From an uncultured Verrucomicrobiales bacterium (GTDB lineage Bacteria > Verrucomicrobiota > Verrucomicrobiia > Verrucomicrobiales > Akkermansiaceae): a stretch of 9,907 nucleotides of DNA. Each line of letters opens with the position of its first letter. Position 1 is the first letter of the stretch. Below are positions 9,201 through 9,907 of the stretch, one piece after another. The stretch covers positions 1-9,907 of the forward strand of contig CALFTQ010000175.1 of NCBI GenBank assembly GCA_937916135.1, in the 5' to 3' direction. Below the pieces are notes generated by a model. It was not told the origin of the DNA. It searched no databases and saw only the letters and a list, made by a program, of their open reading frames with translations. The translations under genes and the position numbers were made by a program.

Positions 9201-9742
9201 CTCAGGGTGGTGAGCGGGTTCCAGGTGACATCCGTCACCACCTTGCTCTGGCGCTGCAGCATGTAGTCATACTTCGCGTTGCCCCAGTCCGGCGCGAGTC
9301 GGAAGGCGGATGAATTGCGGATATCAACCGCTTCATAATTGAGGGCGTGGGCGCTTCCCACCGTGCGTTCGGAGAAGGTGCCGTCAATCGAGCCGTTGTG
9401 CTCGACTGTGGCGATGAAATTGGGGCCGATGACCACGGAATGCCCGCCATCATGCGTGCCGTTGAAGCTGATCATCCCCTGCTCATTGGAAATCGTGTAG
9501 GTCGGGCTGCCATCGGTGTAGTGGATGGTGATACCCTTATCCACCTCGGTGCGGATGTGGGAGAGCAGGGCATTGACCTTGCTGCCCACCACGTAGCGCC
9601 CGCGGTTCTGACCGAAATCGGTGTAGGTCTGGAACGTGGCGTCATCGTGCATCACGCCTGCCCGGGCAGTGGGCAGTGCGGCGGCTGCAACCATGGCAGC
9701 CAGGAGCGCGCGGCGGAGGGAGAGATTCAGGTGGAGTTTCAT
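236..9742 (-). CDS. Giant secreted S6-type serine protease with beta-helix passenger and PEP-CTERM tail
   Basis: This 3168-residue protein starts with a Sec signal peptide (1-28). An S6-type peptidase domain follows, with candidate triad His115 (VEHNG), Asp159 (KYDYMLQR) and Ser271 (GDSGSP). Then come an S6-like stem, about 2400 residues of Gly/Ser/Thr/Asn-rich beta-helix-like repeats and a PEP-CTERM tail (3144-3168). The likely role is a surface-displayed endopeptidase; the substrate is unknown. Known S6 proteins are proteobacterial autotransporters of roughly 1000-1500 residues ending in a 12-strand barrel. This one is two to three times longer and has no barrel. I see only two cysteines (Cys1396, Cys2196), as is usual for passengers. 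The ATG at 9742 is chosen because it gives a well-formed signal peptide and lies about 39 nt after a predicted transcription start; the next Met (17) would destroy the signal. It stands alone, with its own promoter and terminator. The alternative view, a pure adhesin with a dead protease, is less likely because the triad looks intact. Confidence 0.95.
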   Translation of the reverse strand: MKLHLNLSLRRALLAAMVAAAALPTARAGVMHDDATFQTYTDFGQNRGRYVVGSKVNALLSHIRTEVDKGITIHYTDGSPTYTISNEQGMISFNGTHDGGHSVVIGPNFIATVEHNGSIDGTFSERTVGSAHALNYEAVDIRNSSAFRLAPDWGNAKYDYMLQRQSKVVTDVTWNPLTTLSNDQVEALDGSYLYHSGSGTQYVWNEEQERMESLTGPYVYIIGAINTITDGQIHAGSDNLSLHQQPGYGEEGNSGANLAYPLPNGIRAGDSGSPTFIYNSATGQYEYIAAQQSGGGNSYGQARGNIEWTADTLKSFDAAVDMSSTSTVYLGAVSETGETITDGAYSTTLHYGLAKDAAGNELGRYNGVQTNTWGDLSYRKDKSNWYAYENVDYTFGSPTYGQSISDLKVGDADLFYTQNLVFTPTQAENNIILNATVDLGIGYAEFNKGEDMDKAMFNISAAEGTGAMFNHAGYVINEGAEVHLKLNNSTTYMTEWRKVGAGDLYIDGTGDTNALLNLGGSGTTYLQQTGGHAAYNVLASSGAKVVIGSVDQIERDFTFGAGGGTLDLSGNSMDWYTSTDADGRFTINALTEEAIITNSSRTGSLVQSILTYKQSGNTTYAGSFRDSATGTLQIVYDAGESSTWTLNSIHTDLSNWGNSGLVVNSGKVILSGTNTIHGMGSVNGKNAARYTNADDWHYADAKMNIEVANGATFELGSHARLQGSVYLYNGGTFVIREGVKHQYEYVEGGAAPEDTYQYAEYYGYKGANSGNDIYLAGSDSSLKIQYSAGTTANTTLGATIYGKGSVSVDAGTTGGTLTLSGSNGSMSGTKTLISGGLIATTATALGNTTNNKWVVQEKGWIASTAETGATLLSRVDSSSTGVLALSADTASQLNLSNYKGLYIGAQQGKTVNYGNADVALNAVNGAWKLGGGGGTLNVQFLLTGENDLIIGNEWSSGTVHLTNLQNNFSGNIFILGTGNMLTYAKDEATGASALGNARVTLSYSNSLALHNSGELGILSRADSVGSIAATSSMDLDLTGYGVALGAAGDLTFTGILTVGDKYRLGGSGNLTLDTELDSTKAMEIDGQGTTGSSVTLARENAYTGDITAGGGLQLADAANTGSIGIHAGHENSLAQVNSLQLRKGAVLYTDGNNLTVNNLSAGEGASLQNNGDSASQLRLNVTQGTTTSLANGVLSDSANGANLSLVKTGTGTLEMGGNSGWSGGLIIEEGRVAVSAASGGIGSRENTILINPSGTLQVTANQVTYGNLGQTLLNQKLSGTGTIEIASGGNMLLTQQAAGFEGTVHVTGNTRLYVGKDLTYNTKSNAAFNTAEAFDYATIQVDSGSQVRITNNLVHVSDVAITSRADYIISGTGMAGKAGTDLVHEALTLGALSIDCDSTITGNVHLADDATIASHSVSPSATRHNGVSPGFYGYYRSTIEDSDTDMDGHYGVKNHLGGTIRGVISGEGKTLTIAGNESMTFTADSANTYGELVIANDNGSNDDKFALRLDGGKAMSQTSTALGLGKVTLNDGLILRLAGTGTADNTNVVYTYANGITAGNGATLQSHNITNRLTGTVSMSGSELNLATANGGVLELAGGITGSGTVNLAADARVILGGSSAFGGSISAAAGADLRLSSPAALSTASAITGSGILNLHLGGTGDFSLGGISVAPAGEESGSSLNLSFDFTGIPDATQADTWSTLSSSISAGSTVIGLELNMFNDLRKGEYTLLTQAGNTTAYTLADYMNGRLSLSKNDAGALVLSVGNDQRLFWRSGGDGTWTGTNWYSDEASGKTTFTSGKDIMLNAEGVAAGNNATSRETITLGSNQTTGSIGAQQAAYEITGTGSLSGTSLTVGNKGDLKLSNTGGNTFTAGVLVNDAALEVSSNMTADITAENGGSYTQSGGTLTGNISLNDASATIRNATLAGNVQITGSTISIEDSTLQGRITTAELGTGGILGTFGSDGNATYAAGSLELTHHGDTGARLNLTKGTLSFDSAMTIGSLAIGSNATAILRNAGETDGSDKQIRHLELRNNATLAIDNRSDKTSDSAIIDTLAVEGSATIKEIYGSGYLKVGTLNTTGESSTLNLTKESSLHGASYTAIFELGSATAATGNFKGDVVLSNTRANNNNHSVFITLAGKDTLAKAVVKMNTQASTNAYLGLGIMADNATIAGLESSADVGRNALLFSGQSKQDCGWNRGDEEKGAYNLQDSTLRTLRIDTAANTEYTYNGRVLSNLNILKTGEGTQAFLGASTGFNGQNFNGSISVEAGKLVIGSAARGMLEAATGLTVGNATLDLSSISFGSTGGIQLTNGATFSFGENSILDFGFLAANTTYSIFDLSAGGQLSGWDSLTIDNFYLNGMSLANSGRAEIQLGQHGTFQYIVESMELTWNGGSTGTWNQNSENKVWQQTDAFMGTTTDTSFVNSDNAIFTGSATVTLGSDILVSRLDVQQAGTVVIKDPGTYAFRANQVNVADSAHLQLHYANGNGGENTSISSLVLGEGATLSTHDEQETTKATRIGTLQLNGSSGTLKDSGNSGYFAVDTLNMAPGLNSSMLKLEKRTAFSKATLFEFGSATAAAGNFAGEVELRGHATGDKRSAFIIISGDEALAGAHIDLAATNSGNAILGLGINTASATIAGLESGTGIGNRAKLFSGTIDTQTEWFQGGQAPDTVSVTERSLTINTAGGTSYTFNGEVVGSNKLNLVKDGEGAQAFNGNGSFGTVTVNKGTLTLGGTTTASGAMTINAGKVVLNQTSGTTYTLAGNVTGAGTLEVAEGTTLDNNVKEISSNLVLQANAKAEIDGEKKLLGDINVKTKATLKFAGEGSDTLYWGKEQNSPAYGKTITVDGGTIDFGSTRQTLALWNINLSNGASLIANDNGGGRYLVNGGTRYAALDINQDGKNTISATSGDNTISAKTRLRGGSTINYNVAGNASLDVSGLVHADGRKTQTTPASGGGIVKQGAGVLHLNNSGDELDRISVTGGTANIHGTEAYTLAQLHAATKVEVGFFAGATQDTSTKSSVTVSGSTLLGGAATLNTSLTLAAGSTLDMTDLSAGAVTLNGALTFGGKVTMGENLLATVGTMYGWQELKLFTGLSDVTLPSVTEAASDGKVLASEVFTNVNNAQLYVTYQVIDNVGSLLVVHVPEPTTTTLSLLALSALASRRRRKN
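239..313 (-). other. PEP-CTERM sorting signal (residues 3144-3168)
   Basis: The tail reads V-P-E-P (3144-3147), four Thr, a hydrophobic segment LSLLALSALA and the basic end RRRRKN. This is the three-part PEP-CTERM layout recognised by exosortases in Gram-negative bacteria: motif, membrane segment, Arg-rich end. The Thr/Leu/Ala wording is very like tails seen in Akkermansia proteins (from memory). It implies processing or anchoring at the envelope after Sec export. No sortase-like gene is in the window. Confidence 0.9.
314..1585 (-). other. Last passenger unit up to the sorting tail (residues ~2720-3143)
   Basis: Beta-strand repeats continue here (GKVVLNQTSGTTYTLAG near 2745-2760; VKQGAGVLHLNNSGDEL starting at about 2959). 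The final ~130 residues form a unit-closing block (LTLAAGSTLDMTDLSAG, then TMYGWQELKLFTG, then QLYVTYQV) of the kind that precedes PEP-CTERM tails in this protein style. No GTW motif follows, as expected for the terminal unit. No barrel-like alternating amphipathic strands ending in Phe or Trp are seen. Confidence 0.7.
1586..2251 (-). repeat. Duplicated ~222-residue module, copy 2 (residues 2498-2719)
   Basis: Copy 2 begins LVLGEGATLSTHD and ends KDGEGAQAFNGNG. It shares FEFGSATAAAGNF, AILGLGI, ATIAGLES, AKLFSG, TAGGTSYTFNGEV and the KDGEGAQAF repeat with copy 1, in order and at similar spacing, starting 468 residues later. The AAxGNFxGxVxL segment is nearly invariant between copies, which suggests a structural constraint. 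Confidence 0.85.
2516..2578 (-). other. GTW unit-boundary motif 2 (residues 2389-2409)
   Basis: The sequence here contains LTWNGGSTGTWNQNS followed by VW, matching W-x-GG-x-x-GTW-x8-W. It is a second instance of the boundary motif at 1769-1786, placed between the two copies of the duplicated module. The preceding segment (FLAANTTYSIFDLSAGGQL, then LTIDNFYLNG) is the typical unit-closing block. Confidence 0.7.
2981..3655 (-). repeat. Duplicated ~225-residue module, copy 1 (residues 2030-2254)
   Basis: Copy 1 begins LELRNNATLAIDN and ends KTGEGTQAFLGAS. Blocks shared in the same order with copy 2 are FELGSATAATGNF, then AYLGLGI, then ATIAGLES, then ALLFSG, then TAANTEYTYNG and finally the KTGEGTQAF repeat. 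Protein similarity is plain, but the DNA of the two copies has diverged heavily, so the duplication is old and kept by selection on the protein. Cys2196 lies in this copy only. Confidence 0.85.
4385..4438 (-). other. GTW unit-boundary motif 1 (residues 1769-1786)
   Basis: The sequence QRLFWRSGGDGTWTGTNW has the spacing W-x-x-GG-x-GTW-x4-W. This motif separates successive beta-helix units in giant verrucomicrobial and planctomycetal repeat proteins. It recurs at residues 2389-2409. Tryptophan is otherwise scarce in the passenger, so the clusters stand out and divide the protein into three units. Confidence 0.7.
6371..6706 (-). repeat. Degenerate protein repeat R2 (residues 1013-1124)
   Basis: Second copy of the R1 pattern, starting 145 residues after the first. 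The block order ILSRADS, LxLTGYxxxLGA, YRLGGSGNLTL, NAYTGDITAGGGLQLAD parallels R1. R1 carries an extra insertion of about a dozen residues (GKTVNYGNADVALNAVNG region) before its LGGGGGTL block. Confidence 0.55.
6770..7141 (-). repeat. Degenerate protein repeat R1 (residues 868-991)
   Basis: This segment begins LLSRVDSSSTG, continues with LNLSNYKGLYIGA and WKLGGGGGTLNV, and closes with NNFSGNIFI. The same order of blocks recurs in R2 directly downstream (ILSRADSVGS, LDLTGYGVALGA, YRLGGSGNLTL, NAYTGDITAG). The match is a pattern of spaced residues and not close identity, so the copies are old. It probably represents one structural turn-set of the beta-helix. Confidence 0.55.
7403..8752 (-). 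other. S6-like stem following the protease, residues ~331-780
   Basis: This stretch follows the order of blocks found after the protease in IgA protease/Hap-type passengers. These are a W-K-G-G-L segment (TEWRKVGAGDLYIDG, 494-508), a 'FGAGGGTLDLSGNSM' block at 559-573 like the family's 'FGFRGGRLDLNGNSL', a 'D-G-x-I-N' stretch around 581-600, and a 'NSGKVILSGTN' block near 664-674 followed by 'DDWHYADAKMNIEV' (694-707). Finding these after the protease argues that the whole front third descends from an S6 protein and is not a lone trypsin-fold domain attached to unrelated repeats. Residues ~740-770 are unusually Tyr-rich (QYEYVEGG, AEYYGYKG). Confidence 0.7.
8753..9625 (-). other. S6 (IgA protease/SPATE-like) peptidase domain, residues ~40-330
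   Basis: Residues 107-117 (PNFIATVEHNG) match the S6 pattern 'P-x-Y/F-I-x-S/T-V-x-H-N', putting the catalytic His at 115 (codon 9398-9400). Residues 157-171 (KYDYMLQRQSKVVTDV region) match the S6 'DYxxPRLxKxVTE' block, giving Asp159 (codon 9266-9268). GDSGSP at 269-274 gives the nucleophile Ser271 (codon 8930-8932). The order and the spacing of about 44 and 112 residues fit the family. The segment after Ser271 (FIYNSATGQYEYIA) is the usual strand pair following the active-site serine. The assignment is by recognised motifs and not by a profile search. Domain edges are approximate. Confidence 0.88.
9659..9742 (-). other. Signal peptide (residues 1-28)
   Basis: The N-terminus has a basic n-region (Lys2, Arg10, Arg11), an Ala/Leu-rich hydrophobic core (residues 12-23) and an A-R-A motif ending at residue 28, a standard signal peptidase I site. 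It directs Sec export. The long n-region is shorter than the extended signal peptide typical of large SPATEs. It supports the choice of the ATG at 9742 as the true start. Confidence 0.9.
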
Positions 9743-9756
9743 GATTGTAGGAAAGG

Positions 9757-9786
9757 GGAAGGTAAAACTGCTTTTTGCAACCTTCC
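9757..9786 (-). promoter_or_regulatory. Leader hairpin; no Shine-Dalgarno before the start codon
   Basis: On the minus strand GGAAGGT (9786-9780) can pair perfectly with ACCTTCC (9763-9757), and the loop contains a small TGC-AAAAA-GCA inner hairpin. The 20 nt before the ATG are pyrimidine-rich (CCTTCCCCTTTCCTACAATC) with no purine SD. The only SD-like run, AGGAAGG, lies about 38 nt upstream at the predicted transcript 5' end. If transcription starts at 9781 part of the left arm would be missing, so the structure is tentative. Confidence 0.4.
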
Positions 9787-9787
9787 T

Positions 9788-9815
9788 ATTATAGCGAATA
9801 CAGCCCGTGAGTCAA
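9788..9815 (-). promoter_or_regulatory. Sigma-70-like promoter
   Basis: Reading the minus strand, TTGACT (9815-9810) is followed by a 16-bp spacer and a perfect TATAAT (9793-9788). The -35 box differs from consensus by one base. Predicted transcription starts near 9781, giving a leader of about 39 nt. It is the only good promoter seen ahead of the gene. Confidence 0.8.
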
Positions 9816-9844
9816 GGAAGGAATTCGGATTTCGCTTTATCGTT

Positions 9845-9860
9845 CACATGTGCACACGTG
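9845..9860. promoter_or_regulatory. Imperfect 16-bp palindrome upstream of the promoter
   Basis: CACATGTGCACACGTG matches its own reverse complement at 14 of 16 positions and is centred on the perfect 8-bp palindrome TGTGCACA (9849-9856). It lies about 30 bp upstream of the -35 box, roughly -64 to -79 from the predicted start, a usual place for an activator site. No specific regulator is recognised. Confidence 0.35.
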
Positions 9861-9888
9861 TCCCAAAGTTTGAGTACTAATCTCGATA

Positions 9889-9904
9889 AATGGGAATTTG
9901 GCGA
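9889..9904 (-). repeat. Flanking inverted repeat, right copy
   Basis: On the minus strand this reads TCGCCAAATTCCCATT, one mismatch from the left copy. Similarity continues weakly past the core on both sides (a GC just before it; TTATCG versus TCGTTCG after). It runs almost to the window edge, so the full element cannot be seen. Confidence 0.5.
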
Positions 9905-9907
9905 AGC

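Noticed and set aside
9347..9880. Plus-strand frame of 177 codons running from inside the gene through its promoter region
   Set aside because: It is codon-aligned antisense to the signal peptide and protease start, has no recognisable protein features, and its 3' end overlaps the promoter and leader of the real gene.

Overview
The window is almost entirely one gene. A minus-strand reading frame of 3168 codons (236-9742) fills about 96% of it, with about 165 bp of upstream DNA on the right and about 235 bp of downstream DNA on the left. The protein has four recognisable parts: a Sec signal peptide, a serine protease domain of the S6 (IgA protease / SPATE autotransporter) type with an apparently complete His-Asp-Ser triad, a very long Gly/Ser/Thr/Asn-rich beta-helix-like passenger, and a C-terminal PEP-CTERM tail (VPEP, a hydrophobic segment, then RRRRK). 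There is no C-terminal outer-membrane beta-barrel, which normally defines S6 autotransporters.

The PEP-CTERM tail, the giant size, the autotransporter-associated beta-strand repeats, the W-GG-GTW unit boundaries and the moderate GC content point to a verrucomicrobial genome. The tail wording closely resembles proteins of Akkermansia, so Akkermansia or a close relative is my best guess (inference, no database search).

Layout, read in the direction of the gene from right to left. First comes an upstream region with an imperfect palindrome (9845-9860), a strong sigma-70-like promoter (TTGACT, 16 bp, TATAAT; 9788-9815) and a short leader that can form a hairpin and lacks a Shine-Dalgarno sequence. 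Then come the signal peptide, the S6 protease domain (residues ~40-330), an S6-like stem (~331-780) and a long repeat passenger. Within the passenger lie a degenerate repeat pair (868-991 and 1013-1124), two GTW unit-boundary motifs (1769-1786 and 2389-2409) and a clear ~220-residue duplicated module (2030-2254 and 2498-2719). The PEP-CTERM tail (3144-3168) is followed 12 bp after the stop codon by a strong hairpin terminator. The left edge (1-183) shows no gene but carries short hairpins. It also carries a 16-nt sequence that recurs inverted, with 15/16 matches, at the right edge of the window, so a dispersed intergenic repeat probably flanks the gene on both sides.

Working together, the signals imply a monocistronic, independently promoted and terminated gene. 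Its product would be exported by Sec and then sorted or anchored through the PEP-CTERM tail, displaying a trypsin-fold protease at the end of a very long stalk. In a mucus-dwelling bacterium a surface glycoprotein or mucin substrate is plausible by analogy with class-2 SPATEs such as Pic, but nothing in the sequence proves it.
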